The position numbers and the translations under genes were made by a program. The notes below the pieces were generated by a model that was not told where the DNA came from, did not search any database, and saw only the letters and a program-made list of their open reading frames with translations. DNA of 64,000 nucleotides from Symsagittifera roscoffensis (taxonomy: Eukaryota; Xenacoelomorpha; Acoela; Convolutidae), in NCBI RefSeq assembly GCF_963678635.1, contig NC_087069.1:53640635-53704634 (forward strand). Reading direction: 5' to 3'. Below are positions 21,794 through 36,469 of the stretch, piece by piece. Each line of letters starts with the position of its first letter. Within the stretch, counting starts at the first letter, position 1.

Positions 21794-22140
21794 ACTTCAA
21801 GATCCAACATATCTTTTACAACATATCTTTTGGCACAATGGTGGCAAAGAGTGAGAATATGCGCAACACCACTGGTACTAATGATGGCCTTGCTTATCAC
21901 AACGGAAGGGCTTTCTCAACGACTGACAGAGATCAAGACGAATTTGATGGCGGAAACTGTGCTGCAGCGACTGGGGGGGGAGGCGGTTGGTGGTATAATA
22001 GTTGTATCGTTTTGAATCTGAACGGAAAAATGACCACTTCAGGATTTTTTAACAGTCACCAAATGTTTTGGGGTGATGGTACTCTTGCCGGAAATATGAA
22101 GCTTTCATCCAGTGAGATGAGAATGTTTCGTGTAGGCTGA
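21794..22140 (+). CDS. Fibrinogen-related protein, last exon (C-terminal half of fibrinogen domain)
   Basis: The acceptor CTGTTTTAG ends at 21793. The exon enters in the phase left by the 14717 donor and runs to TGA at 22138-22140. It encodes AYHNGRAFSTTDRDQDEF, then NCAAA, GGWWYNSC and LNLNG, ending SSEMRMFRVG. These match the C-terminal half of fibrinogen domains: a D-x-D calcium site (DRDQD), the conserved Cys pair around WWYN, and the terminal E-M-x-x-R strand. The domain usually binds acetylated sugars or similar ligands. A Gly run (GGGGGWW) is longer than usual. Met 21838 is internal. Confidence 0.8.
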
Positions 22141-23685
22141 ATGGAGGACAAACTAAGACAAGAGAAGATATCTACAGAAGAACATGAACTAACAACAAGA
22201 GATTGTTTGGAACTAATTTCAGACATAAACTATTCTAGAATAACCAAAAAATTTTCAATTTTTTTTTCATGAAATTAACAAATCGAATTATAGATTACTC
22301 ACTGAAATCTTGAGACTTATAATAAGATCATTGATCTACTTAAGCTATTTGCTGTAGGCAATTTATTTCAAAATGAAGTTGAATGAGCAAAGCTTTCAGT
22401 AGATCGAAATTTATTCCCGATAAAGTATATCATTCAATTTGGTTTTTTTCCGACTTTCGAAGAAAACGGAATATTTATGCTCGGTGTGGTTTTTTTATAC
22501 AGTCAATTTTCACCGATCGAAATAATAATTTTGAACAAATTTTATTCTTCCGCCGTCAAAGATAATGACTTCCTGAGTTCAAATTTAAAAAGATGTTTCA
22601 CATCCAACTATTTTTGACTAAGTCCTGGGGGTTTGAAAATTGCCAAACTTGCCATGTTCTGGACTAAGTTATGCCTGCTTTGAAAAGTTCGTTCATTATG
22701 CTGAGATTAAAACGCGAATTACTTATGCGTAGCGAATTTTGCCACTCAACAAAATCTTTCCAAATTGATTTGAGGCTAGCTACTTGGTGGTCGTATTAAT
22801 TTCGTAAGACCAAAATGTTACACTTTGATTTTGTCCAAAATGTAAAGGTTTTCAAAAATTTGTTGTTACAAAAACAATTTGATATGAATTAAGGGAAAGT
22901 CTGAACATTCAGGGCTTTGACCTGCTATACGAGCAGTCTTTTTACGTTTAATCATTGACAATAAAGCAATTCTTATTCACATTAGACAAAGATTGATAGC
23001 AAAATTATTGATATCAAGTTATTGATGGCAAAAGTCGAAAGTTTAATTTACTGTAAATTAATAAAACACTACCGTCTCAAAAAGAAGGGTTACAAAACGG
23101 TTCCTGTAAGTTATGAGAAAAAAAAACAATAACGCTACAGGCTGAGATGGTGAACCGTATCGACTGTAGAAGTGAAACTTGGTTGACTCTGTTCAACATT
23201 TGTCATCTGGGTCTTATTTTGGTTGAGTTTGGCGAACACTGATCAACTTTGCGTGAGTATCATAATCATTATGAGTATCATATTCATTAATTACCTTGTA
23301 TTAAGTTTGAAAATTTAAGGGCTTGAAATCAGTTTAGATCACAATTTCTTGTTTTTCGTCAAATTATTAAACTCATTTCTTCAAAAAAGGTTTGTTCTAA
23401 TAAAAATCACCATGTTTTTGAATCGTAATTTAATTATCTGAGCCATTTTTTTTTCAACTGACTCGGGATTCTGCTTTTTTCTTCTAAAAAAAGATCTATT
23501 TTTCTTTCGTGTCGTGGTGAATTTTTGTGTCCAAGTCAATTTAAAACTGACCAAATACTGATTTTTTGATTGTTGATTATTTTTATTTTTCGCGTTATAG
23601 AAAGCAAAAAACAGACACCAGTTGATTCCTGCATCAATTCTATCGTTCTTTCGAACGGAATTGAGCGACCCTGATTGGCGCATGT
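22141..23685. other. 3' flank of the fibrinogen-related gene and pre-satellite DNA
   Basis: The first few hundred bases should be 3' UTR. There is no canonical AATAAA close to the stop (one occurs near 22961). From about 23155 isolated satellite-like phrases (TCGACTG, TTGACTCTG) appear before regular repeats start. A minus-strand frame at 23381-23740 ends in satellite and is unsupported. Confidence 0.5.
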
Positions 23686-25989
23686 GTGGTCTCTGTCTAC
23701 TGTATTCGACCTCGAACCTCTGATAAGTCGACTCCGTCAACTGTGATTGACACTGATCAACTCATGTGCCGACTCTGTCGACTGTGATTGACACTGATAG
23801 GCTCATGTGTTGACACAGTCGACTGGAGTTGACCTTGAATCTCTCATGTGTCAGCTCTGTCGACTAAACTCGACCCTGATATGCTCATTTGTCAACTCTG
23901 TTGGAAGCAATTGACCATGTTTGGACAATGGTCAACGCTCTTGACTGCAATCGACCTTAAATCTCTCATGTGTCAACTCTGTCGACTGGAATTGACAAAG
24001 ATCAGCTCATGTGGCGACTCTGTCGATTGTGATCGATACTGATTGGTACAAGTAAGGAATTTGATGACTGTGATTGAACTTGATTGGCTTAAGTATTTTT
24101 TTATCGACTGTGATCGACACTGTTGACCCTATTGGTCGCGATCGGCTCATGTGTCGACTCTGTCGTCTGTTATTGAATTGATTGGCTTATGGGACAATTT
24201 TGTCCACTGTGATCAATCCTGATTGACACGTATGTCAAATTTTTCGATTGTGATCGAACTTGACCTGTGCGGGTCATAAGTCGACTGCGATTGAACTTGA
24301 ATATCTCATTTGTCGACTCTGTCTAGTGTGATCGACCCTGACTGGCTCATGTGTGATCTCTTTTGACTGTAATTGACCTTGAATTGCTCATGTAACAACC
24401 CGGTCGACTGAACGCGACCCTGATATGCTCATTTTTCGACTCTGTTGAAAGAAATTGGCCCTGCTTGGCCCATGATCAACGCTCTTGACTGCACTCGACT
24501 TTAGATCTCTCATGTGCCGACTCTGTCGAATGTGATCGACACTGATCAGCTCATGTGGCGACTCTGTCGACTGTTCTCGAACGTGATTGACTAATGTTTC
24601 GACTCTGTCGACTGTGATCGATCCTGATTGGCACAAGTAACGAATTTGTTGACTGTGATTAAACTTGATTGGCTTATGTGTTAATTTTATCGATTGTGAT
24701 CGAATCTGGAATGACCGTAATGGCCCCTGATCGGCTCATGTGTCGACTTTGTCGTCTGTTATCGATCTGATTGGCTCATTGACTTTTTGGTCGACTGTGA
24801 TCGATCCTGATTGGCACATTTGTCAAATTTGTCGACTCTGTTCAAACTTGATTGTCTCGTGTGTCGGTTTTTTCGATTGTGATCGAACTTATGCGGCTCA
24901 TGTGTTGACTCTGTTGACTGAGATCGACATTGATCCTCTCATTTGTCGACCCTGTCTACTGTGATCGACTTTACGGGCTCATGTGTCGACACTGTCGACT
25001 GGATTTATCCTCGAATCTCTCATATGTCAACTATGTCGACTAAATTCGACTCTAATTTGCTAATTTGTTGACACTGATGTAAGAAATTGACCCTGTTAGG
25101 CCCATGGTCAACACTTTTGATTGCAATCGACATTAAATCTCTCATGTGTCCACTCTGTCGACTGTGATCGACGCTGATCAGCTCATGTGGCAACTGTTAT
25201 AGAAAGTCGACTGTTATCGAAAGTGATTGGCTCATGTTCCGACTCTGTCGACTGTTATCAATCCTGATTTGCACAAGTAACAAATTTGTTGACTGCAAAT
25301 GAATTTGATTGGCTTATGTGTTGATTTTATAGGCTGTGATCGATCCTGGGTCGACACTGTTGACCGTAATGGACCTTGATCGGTTCGTGTTTCGACTCTG
25401 TCGTCGGTTATCGAATTGATTGGCTCATGTGACAATTTTGTCGACTGTGATTGATCCTTATTGGCACATATGTCGAATTTGTCGACTGTGGCCGCACTTG
25501 AATGTCTCTTGTATAGATTTTGAGGATTGTGATTGACCTTGATCCTCTCATTTGTCAAATCTGTATACTGTGATCGGCACTGGTCGGCTCATCTGTCGAC
25601 GCTGTCGACCGCAATCGACCTTTGAATCTCTCATGTGTCAAGTCTGTCGACTGTGATTGGATCTTGTACCAACTTTGTCGAGCATGATCGTCCCTCTTCT
25701 GCTCATATGTCGACAATGACGACTGCGTTGGACCCTGATTCTCTGATTTGTCAACTCGGTCGACTGTGTTCAACACTGATCGTCTCATGTACTGACTCTG
25801 ACGACAGTTATTGAACGTGATTGGCTCATATATCAAATTTGTCGACTGTGATTGAACTTGATTGGCTTGAGTGTTGATTTTGTCGACTATGATCGACCCT
25901 GTTTGGCTCATCTGTCGACCGCGAACGACCCTGATTCTTTCATGTGTCCACTCTACTGAGTGTGATTGACCCTGTTTGGCTCTTGTGTT

Positions 25990-27100
25990 GACTTTGTCGT
26001 CTGTTATTGACACTGATCGGCTCTTGTGCTGACTCTGTCGTCTGTTATCGAACGTGATTGGCTCATGTATCGAAAAAGTCGACTGTGATTGAACTTGATT
26101 GGCTTGAGTGTTGATTTTGTCGACTGTGATCGACCCTGTTCGGCTCATCTGTCGACCACGAACGACCCTGATTATTTCATGTGTCGACTCTACTGAGTGT
26201 GACTGACCCTGTTTGGCTCATGTGTTGACTCGGTCGACTGCCATCGACCTTCAATCTCTCATGTGTTTACTCTGTCGACTTTTATCGACACCATTTAGCT
26301 CATGTGCCGACTCTTTCGACTGTTATTGAACGTGGTTGATTCATGTGTCGACACTGATATGCTCATTTGACCTGATATCGAACCTGATATGCTCATTTGT
26401 CGACTGTGTTGAAAAAAATTGACCATGTTTTGCCCATGGTCAACGCTGTTGACTGCAATAGACCTTGAATCTCTCATATTTCAAACTGTCGATTGTGATC
26501 GACACTGATCGTCTCATGTGCTGACTCTGTCGACTGCTATCGAACGTGATTGGCTCATGTATCGAAAAAGTCGACTGTGATTGAATTTGATTGGCTTGAG
26601 TGTTGATTTTGTCGACTGTGATCGACCCTGTTCGGCTCATCTGTCGACCGCGAACGACCCTGAATATTTCATGTGTCGACTCTACTGAGTGTGACTGACC
26701 CTGTTTGGCTCATGTGTTGACTCTGTCGACTGCCATCGACCTTCAATCTCTCATGTGTTTACTCTGTCGACTTTTATCGACACCATTTAGCTCATGTGCC
26801 GACTCTTTCGACTGTTATTGAACGTGGTTGATTCATGTGTCGACACTGATATGCTCATTTGACCTGATATCGAACCTGATATGCTCATTTGTCGACTGTG
26901 TTGAAAAAAATTGACCATGTTTTGCCCATGGTCAACGCTGTTGACTGCAATAGACCTTGAATCTCTCATATTTCAAACTGTCGATTGTGATCGACACTGA
27001 TCGTCTCATGTGCTGACTCTGTCGACTGCTATCGAGCGTGATTGGCTCAGGTATCGAAATTGTCGACTGTGATTGAACTTGATTGGCTTAAGTGTTGATT
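25990..27100. repeat. Higher-order repeat, 492-bp unit x2
   Basis: Two nearly identical copies are offset by 492 bp (12 x 41), for example the unusual ATTTGACCTGATATCGAACC phrase near 26366 and again near 26858. Confidence 0.8.
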
Positions 27101-28744
27101 TTGTCGACTGTGATCGACCCTGTTTGGCTAATCGCTCGACTTCGATCGACCATGATTATCTCATGTGGCGACTCTACTGAGAGTGATTGACCCTGTTTGG
27201 CTCATGTGTTGACTCTATCGACTGCCGTCGACCTTGAATCTCTCATGCGGTGACTCTGTCGACTGTGGTCGACACTGATCAGTTCATGTGCCGACTCTGT
27301 CGACTGATATCGAAGGTGGTTGATTGATGTATCGACACTGTCGACAGTGATTGATCTCGATTGACTCAAGTATCGATTTTGTCGACTGTGATTGAACATG
27401 ATTGTCTGAAGTGTTGATTTTATCGATTGTGATCGAGCTTGTTCGGCTCTGTTGATTGCGACTGACCTTGATTTTTTCATGTGTCGACTCTGTCAACTGT
27501 GATCGACACTGATCAGCTCAAGTGCTGACTCTTTTGACTGTTATCGAACGTGATTGGCTCATGTGTCATATTTGTTGACTGTCGACTGTTATCGAACGTG
27601 ATTGGCTGATGTGTCAAGTTTGTTGAATGTGATTGACCATATTTGGTTAATTTTTCAAATGTGTCGACTGTGATTGACACTGATTGGCTCTTTTGTCAAC
27701 TGTGTCGACTTTCATCGAAACTGGTTGGCTCCTATATCGATTATTTTAACTGAAATCGCCCATGATTTGCTCTTGTGTCGACTCAGATGAATGTAATTGA
27801 ACCTGATTGGCCCAAATTTCGACTCTGTCGACTGTTATCGAACCTCATTGGCCCTTGTGTCAGTTTTGTCGTTTGTGATTGACCCTTTTCGGCTCATGTG
27901 TCGACTATGTTGACTCCCATCGACCTCGATATTCTCATTTGTCGAATATGTTGACTAAGATTGACACTGATCGGCTCATGTGTGGACTCTGTCGACCATT
28001 ATCGAACGCAATTTGGTCTTGTGTCGCCTTTGTCGACTTAGATCAACCCTATTTGGTTCATGTGTCGACCCTGTAAACTGCGATCGACCCTGAATTTCTC
28101 ATAGACCGACTCTGCTGACTGAAATGCTCACCTGTTGACTTTGTTGAAAGAAATTGCCCCTGATCGGCTCTTGTGTCGAATCTGTTGATTGTGATTGACA
28201 TTGATCGGCTCATTTGTCGATTGTTATCGAACTTTTTTGCCTCTTGTGTCAATTGTGTCTTTTGTGACTGACACTGAACGGCTCTATTGTCGAATCTGGC
28301 GACTGTTATGAAACCTGATTGGCTCATGTGTCGACTTTGTCGAATGTAACCGATCCTGATTGGCACATGTGTCAAATTTGGTGACTGTGATGAATTTGAT
28401 TGTCTAATGTGTCGATTATGTCGATTGTCACTGACACTAATCGGCTCATGCATTAGTTGCCTCTGTTGACTGCGATCGACCTTGATTCTCTCATGTGTGG
28501 ACTCTGTTGAATAAGATTGACACTGATTGACCCATGTGCGGACTCTGTCGACTGTGATTGAACTCCAATGGCTTAACTGTTGATGTTATCGACTGTGATC
28601 AACCCTGTTTGGCAATGTGTCGACTCAGTCGACTGCGATTGACCCTGATTCTCTCATGTGTCGGTTCTGTTGACCGAGATCGACCTTTTGTCTCCCATTT
28701 GATTGACATTGGTTCATATCTCGACTCTGTCGACTGAAATCGCA

Positions 28745-30300
28745 ACTGGTATTCTCATGTGTTGCCACTGTCGAAAAAATACGACCCTGATTGGCTTGTG
28801 TCGACTCTGTTGACTCTAATCGGCCCTGATCGGCCAATATTTTCTACTTTGTCTGTTTTTATCGAACCTGATTGGCTCTTGATTTGACAGTGATTGAACT
28901 TGATTGGCTCATTTGTCAGTTTTTTCAATTGTGATTTACCCTATTCGGCTCATATTTCGACTCTGTTGACAGCGATCGTCATTGATCCTCTCATTTGTCT
29001 ACTCTGTCTCATTGGCTCATGTGCGGACTCTGACGACTGTGATCGATCCTGATTCTCGCGTGTGTCGGTTGTTGATTGATATCGAACTGAAACCTCCCAT
29101 TTGATCGACACAGATTGACTCATATGTCATTTCTGGCGACTGAAATCGCACCTGGTATGCTCAAAAGTTGACTCTGTCGAGAGAAAATGACCCTGATTGC
29201 CTCTTGTGTCGACTCACTTGACTGTTATCGAACCTGATTGGCCCATGTGTCGACTCTCTCGACTGTTATCGAGTCTCATAGGCTCTTGTGTCAAATTTGT
29301 TGACTGTGATCGACTCTGTTTGGCTCATGAGTCGACTCTGTCGACTGTATTCAACACTGTTCATCTCATATCTGTCGACTCTGTCGACTGCTATCGAACT
29401 TGATTTGCTCTTACATCGACTTTGTCGACTGTTCAGCTCATCTCTCGACTCTGATTTTCTCATGTGTCAACTCTACTGCGTGTGATTGACCCTGTTCGGC
29501 TCATGTGTTGACTGTTTCGACTGCAATTGACCTTGAATATCTCATGCGTTGACTCTGTCAACTGTGATTGATACTGATCAGCTCATGTGCTGACTCTGTC
29601 CAATGAAAAAATACGACCCTGATTGGCTTGTGTCGACTCTGTTGACTCTAATCGGCCCTGATCGGCCAATGTTTTCTACTTTGTCTGTTTTTATCGAACC
29701 TGATTGGCTCTTGATTTGACAGTGATTGAACTTGATTGGCTCATTTGTCAGTTTTTTCAATTGTGATTTACCCTATTCGGCTCATATTTCGACTCTGTTG
29801 ACAGCGATCGTCATTGATCCTATCATTTGTCTACTCTGTCTCATTGGCTCATGTGCGGACTCTGACGACTGTGATCGATCCTGATTCTCTCATGTGTCCG
29901 TTCTGTTGACCGAGATCTACCTTGATTCTCCCATTTTATCGACACTGATTGGCTCATATGTCGATTCTGTCGACTAAAATTGCTACTGGTATTCTCATGT
30001 GTTGACACTGTCAAAAAAATATGACCCTGATTGGCTCTTGTGTCGACTATGTTGACTCTAATCGACGCTGATCGGCCCATGTTTCTACTTTGTCTGTTGT
30101 TCTCGAACCTGATTGGCTCCTGATTTGACACTGATTGAACTTGATTGGCTCAGGTGTCAGTTTTTTCGACTGTGATTTACCCTATTTTGCTCATATGTCG
30201 ACTCTGTTGACAGCGATCGACCTTGATCCCCTCATTTGTCGACTCTGTCTCATTGGTTCATGTGCGGACTCTGACGACTGTGATCGATCCTGATTCTCGC
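28745..30300. repeat. Higher-order repeat, ~832-bp offset
   Basis: A block of about 285 bp around 28774-29058 recurs at 29606-29890, and a more diverged copy follows from about 30006. All contain AAAAATACGACCCTGATTGG or a close variant and the TTTCTACTTTGTCTG phrase. Confidence 0.7.
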
Positions 30301-31254
30301 ATGTGTCGGTTGTTGACTGAGATCGACCTTGATCCTCCCATTTGATCGGCACAGATTGGCTTTTTCTGTCGAATTAAATCGCACCTGGCATATTCAAGTG
30401 TTGACTCTGTCGAGAGAAATTGACCCTGATTGCCTCTTGTGTCGACTCTGTTGACTGTATTCGACCTGCTCGCCTCATCTGTCGACTCTGTCGACTGTTA
30501 TCGAAACTGATTGGCTCATGTTTTGACTTTGTCGACTTTAATTGGTCCTGATTGACACATGTTTCAAATTTGTCGACTGGGATCGGACTTGATTGGCTCA
30601 TGTGTCGATTTTGATGATTGTGATTGACCCTCTTTAGCTCATATGTCGACTGCGACGACCTAGATCCTCCCATTTGTCGACTCTGTCTACTGTGATCGAC
30701 ACTGAGCGTCTCATGTGTCACTCTGTCGTCTGTGATCGACACCGATTGGCTCCTGTATCAACTCTGTCGACTGTGATTGACACTGATTGGCTCATATGTC
30801 GACTCGAGTGACGGTGATTGACACTGATTAAATCCTGTGTGGACTCGTCGACTGTGATTTTCTCTGATTGGATCTTGTGCCAACTTTGTCGACCGTGATC
30901 GACCCTCTACTGCTCATATGTCAACTATGTCGACTGCGATCGAACCTGATCATCTCATGTGTCGACTCTAGTGACTGGGATCGACACCGATCGGCTCATG
31001 TACCGACTCTGCCGAATCTGATCGATCCTGATTGGCACATGTGTCGAATCTGTCAATTGTGATCAAACATGATTGGCTTAAGCGTTGATTTTGTTGAATG
31101 TGATCGACTCTGTTTGGCTCATGTGTCAACTCTGTCGACAGCGATCAGCGATTTACCCCGATTCTCTCAAGTGTCGACTCTACTGTCTGTGATGGACCCT
31201 ATTCGTGTCATGTGTCAATTCTGTCGACTGTGATTGATACCGATTGGCTCCTGT

Positions 31255-32850
31255 GTCGATTCTGTCTACTGTGATCGACACTGATTGGCTCACGTGTTGT
31301 CTCGATCGACTGTGATTGACACTGATCACAGCCTTTGTCGACTCTGATTGGATCTTGTACCAACTTTGTCGAGTCTGATCGTCCCTCTACTGCTCATATG
31401 TCGACTATGACGACTGAGATCGACCCTGATTCTCTCATTTGTCAACTCTGTCGACTGTGATTGGCATTGATTGGATCTTGTGGCCAGTTTTTGGACCGTG
31501 ATCGATCCTCTTCTGCTATTGTGACGACTATGTCGATTGCGATCGGCCCTGATACTCTCAAGTATCGACACTACTGACTGTGATTGACCCTGTTTGGCTT
31601 AATTGTGGACTGTGTCGTTTGCGATCGACCTTGATTCTCTCATGTGTCAACTCTGTCGACTGTGATCGACACTGATCAACTCATGTGCTGACTCTGTCGA
31701 CTTTTCTCGAACGTGATTGGCTCATGTGTGGACTCTATCGACTGTGATCGATCATGAATGGCACTTGTGTCGAGTTTGTCGACTGTGATTAAACTTGATT
31801 GATTTAAGCAATGATTTTGTTGGCTGTGATCGACCCTGTTTGGCTCATATGTCGACTCTGTTTCTCATCTGTCGACTCTAGTGTCTGTGATAGACCCCGT
31901 TCGAGTCATTTGTCAAATCTGTCGACTGTGATTAACACCGATTGGCACCTGTGTCAGTTCTGTCTACTGTGATCGACACTGATTGGCTCACGTGTTGTCT
32001 CGATCGACTGTGATTGACACTGATCACAGCCTTTGTCGACTCTGATTGGATCTTGTACCAACTTTGTCGAGTCTGATCGTCCCTCTACTGCTCATATGTC
32101 GACTATGACGACTGAGATCGACCCTGATTCTCTCATTTGTCAACTCTGTCGACTGTGATTGGCATTGATTGGATCTTTTGGCCAGTTTTTGGACCGTGAT
32201 CGATCCTCTTCTGCTATTGTGACGACTATGTCGATTGCGATCGGCCCTGATACTCTCAAGTATCGACACTACTGACTGTGATTGACCCTGTTTGGCTCAA
32301 TTGTGGACTGTGTCGTTTGCGATCGACCTTAATTCTCTCATGTGTCAACTCTGTCGACTGTGATCGACACTGATCAACTCGTGTGCTGACTCTGTCGACT
32401 TTTCTCGAACGTGATTGGCTCATGTGTGGACTCTATCGACTGTGATCGATCATGAATGGCACTTGTGTCGAGGTTGTCGACTGTGATTAAACTTGATTGA
32501 TTTAAGCAATGATTTTGTTGGCTGTGATCGACCCTGTTTGGCTCATATGTCGACTCTGTTTCTCATCTGTCGACTCTAGTGTCTGTGATAGACCCCGTTC
32601 GTGTCATTTGTCAAATCTGTCGACTTAGATTAACACCGATTGGCACCTGTGTCAGTTCTGTCTACTGTGATCGACACTGATTGGCTCACGTGTTGTCTCG
32701 ATCGACTGTGATTGACACTGATCACAGCCTTTGTCGACTCTGATTGGATCTTGTACCAACTTTGTCGAGTCTGATCGTCCCTCTACTGCTCATATGTCGA
32801 CTATGACGACTGAGATCGACCCTGATTCTCTCATTTGTCAACTCTGTCGA
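31255..32850. repeat. Higher-order repeat, 698-bp unit x2.3
   Basis: Copies starting about 31255, 31953 and 32651 are almost identical (698 bp, about 17 units of 41). The shared phrase GATCACAGCCTTTGTCGACT marks each. Confidence 0.8.
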
Positions 32851-35800
32851 CTGTGTTCGACATTGATCGTCTCATGTGCCGACTCTGCCGACTGCTCCCG
32901 AACGTGGTTGGCTAATGTTTCGACTCTGTCGACTGTGATCGATCTTGATTGGCACTTGTGTCGAGTTTGTCGACTGTGATTAAACTTGATTGGCTTAAAC
33001 GTTGATTTTGTTGACTGTGATCGACCCTTTTTTGCTCATGTGTCGACTCTGATTCTCTCATCTGTCGACTCGACTGTCTCTAAGGGACCCTGCTTGTGTC
33101 ATTTGTCAATTCTGTCCACTATGATCGACAATGTGCGGCATAAGTGTCGACTCTATCGACTGTGATTGACCCTGTGCGGGTCATAAGTCGACTGCGATCG
33201 AACTTGAATATCTCATGTGTCGACTCTGTCGACACTGTGATTGACACTGATCGGCTCATGTGCCGACTGTTCTCGAACGTGATTGCCTAACGTTTCGACT
33301 CATTCGACTGTGATCGATCCTGATTGGCACTTGCTTCGAGTTTGTCGACTGTGATTAAACTTGATTGGCTTAAGCGTTGATTTTGTTGACTGTGATCGAC
33401 CCTGTTTGGCTCATGTGTCGACTCTGATTCTCTCATCTGTCGACTCTTCTGTCTGCGTGGACCCTATTTGTGTCATTTGTCAACTCTGTCGACTGTGATT
33501 AACACCGATTGGCTCCTGTGTCGATTCTTTCTCCTGTGATTGATACTGATCGGCTCAAGTGCCGTCTCGATCGACTGTGATTGAAACTGATCACATCCTT
33601 TGTCGACTATGATTGGATCTTGTACCAACTTTGTCGAGCATGATCGTCCCTCTTCTGCTCATCTGTCGACAATGACGACTGCGATCGACCCTGATTCTCT
33701 CGTTTGTCAATTCTGTCGACTGTGATCGACACTGATCGACTCACGTGCCGACTCTGTCGACTGTTCTCGAACGTGATTGGCTCATGTGGCGACTCGGTCG
33801 ACTGTGATCGATCCTGATTAGCACATATGTCGAATTTGTCGACTGTGGCCGCACTTGAATGTGATTGTCGACTGTGATTGAACTTGATTGGTTTAAGCGT
33901 TGACTTTGTCGACTGTGATCTAACTGTTTGGCTCATGTGTCGACTCTGTCGACAGGTATCGACCCTGATTCTCTCACGTGTCGACTCTACTGTCTGTGAG
34001 GCACCCTGTTCGTTTCATTTGTCAACACTGTCGACTGTGATTGACACCGATTGAATCATGTGTCGATTCTGTCTACTATGATCGACACTGATCGGCTTAT
34101 GTGTCCTCTCGATCGAATGAGATTGACACTGATCACATCCTTTGTCCACTCTGATTGGATCTTGTGCCATTTTTGTCGAGCATGATCGGGCCTCTTTTGC
34201 TCATGTGTCGACTATGACGGATGCGATCGACCCTGATCCTCTCATCTGTCAACTCTACTGACCGTGATTGACCCTGTTTGGCTCATGTGTCGATTCGATC
34301 CACTGTGATTGACACTGATCACATCCTGTGTCGACTCTGTCGACATTGATTGACTCTGATTGGACCTTGTGGCCAATTTTTTGACCGTGATCGACCCTCT
34401 CCTGCTAATGTAACGACTTTTTTGACTGCGATCGACCCTGATCCTCTCCTGTGTCGACTCTACTGACAGTGATTGACCCTGTTTGGCTCAGTTGTCGACT
34501 GTGTCGAACTTGAATCTCTCATGTGTCAACTCTGTCGACTGTGATCGACACTGATTGGCTTAGGTGACGACTCTGTAGACTGTTCTCCAATATGATTGGC
34601 ATATGTGTCGACTCTTTCGACTGTGATTGAGCCTGATTGGCACATGTGTCGACTATGTCGACTGCGATCAACGCTGATTGACTCATGTGTTGACTCTACT
34701 GACTGTGATCGACAGTGATCCTCTTATTTGTCAACTCTACTGACCGTGATTGACCCTGTTTGGCTCATGTGTCGACTCGCTTCACTGTGATCGACCCTGA
34801 TCCTCTCCTGTGTCGACACTACTGACTGTGTTTGACCCTGTTCGGCTCAGGTGTCGACTGTGTCGACTGCGATCGACCTTGAATCTCTCATGTTTCAACT
34901 ATGTCGACTGTGAGCGACACTGATTGTCTTATGTGCCGACTCTGTAGACTGTTCTCGAGCTGATCGGCTCATATGTCGACTCTGCCGACTGTGATTGATC
35001 CTGATTGGCACATGTGTCGACTCTGTCGACTGCGATCAACGCTGAATGTCTCATGTGTTGACTCTACTGAATGTTATCGACCGCGATTCTCATTTTTGTC
35101 GACTCTACTGGCCATGATTGACCCTGTTTGGCTCATGTGCTTGCTCGATCCCTCGTGATTGACACTGATCGCATCAAAAGTCGACTCTGATTAACTCTAA
35201 TTGGATCTTGTGGCCAATTCTTTGAGCGTGATCGATCATCTTCTGCTTATGTGACGACTATGTCGATTGCGATCGACCCTGATCATCTGATATGTCGTTT
35301 CTACTGACAGTGATTGACACTGTTTAGTTCAGATGTCAACTGTGTCGACTGCAAGGGAAATTGAATCTCTCATGTGTCATATCTGTCGACTGTGATCGAC
35401 ACTGATCGGCTCATGTGCCGACTCTGTCGACTGTTCGCGAACGTTATTGGCCTATGTGTCGATTCTGTCGACTGTGATTGATCCTGATTAGCACTTGTGT
35501 TGAGTTTCTCGACTGTGATTAAACTTGATTGGCTTAAGCGTTGACTTTGTCGACTGCGATCGACCTGTTTGGCTCATGTGTCGACAGGTATCGACCCTGA
35601 TTCTCTCATGTGTCGACTCTACTGTCTGTGATGGACCCTGTTCGTGTCATTTGTCAAATCTGTCGACTGTGATTAACACCGATTGGCTCCTGTGTCGATT
35701 CTGTCTACTGTGATCGACACTGATCGGCTCATGTGTTGTCTCGATCGACTGTGATTGACACTGATCACACTCTTTGTCGACTCTGATTGGATCTTGTACC

Positions 35801-36469
35801 AATTTTGTCGAGCATGATCGTCGCTCTACTGCTCATATATCGACTCTGACGACTGCGATCGACCCTGATTCTCTGATTTGTCAACTCTGTCGACTGTGTT
35901 TGACACTGATCGTCTCATGTGCTGACTCTGTCGACTGTTCTCGAACGTGATTGGCTCATGTGTGGACTCTATCGACTGTGATCGATCTTGATTAGCACTT
36001 GTGTCGAGTTTGTCGACTGTGATTATACTTGATTGGCTTAAGCGTTGACTTTGTCAACTGTGATCGACACTGTTTGGCTCATGTGTAGACTATGTCGACA
36101 GGTATCGACCCTGATTCTCTCATATGTCGACTCTACTGTCTGTGAGGGACCCTGTTTGTGTCATTTGTCAACTCTATCCACTATGATCGACACTGAGCGA
36201 CATATGTGTCGACTCTATCGACTGTGATTGACCCTGTGCGGGTCATAAGTCGACTGCGATTGAACTTGAATATCTCATATGTCGACTCTGTCGACACTGT
36301 GATCGACACTGATCGTCTCATGTGCTGACTCTGTCGACTGTTCTCGAACGTGATTGGCTCATGTGTGGACTCTATCGACTGTGATCGATCCTGATTAGCA
36401 CTTGTGTCGAGTTTGTCGACTGTGATTAAACTTGATTGGCTTAAACGTTGATTTTGTTGACTGTGATCG

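Noticed and set aside
23381-23740. 119-codon minus frame at the satellite edge
   Set aside because: Its N-terminal part is satellite and the rest is low-complexity Lys/Asn sequence.
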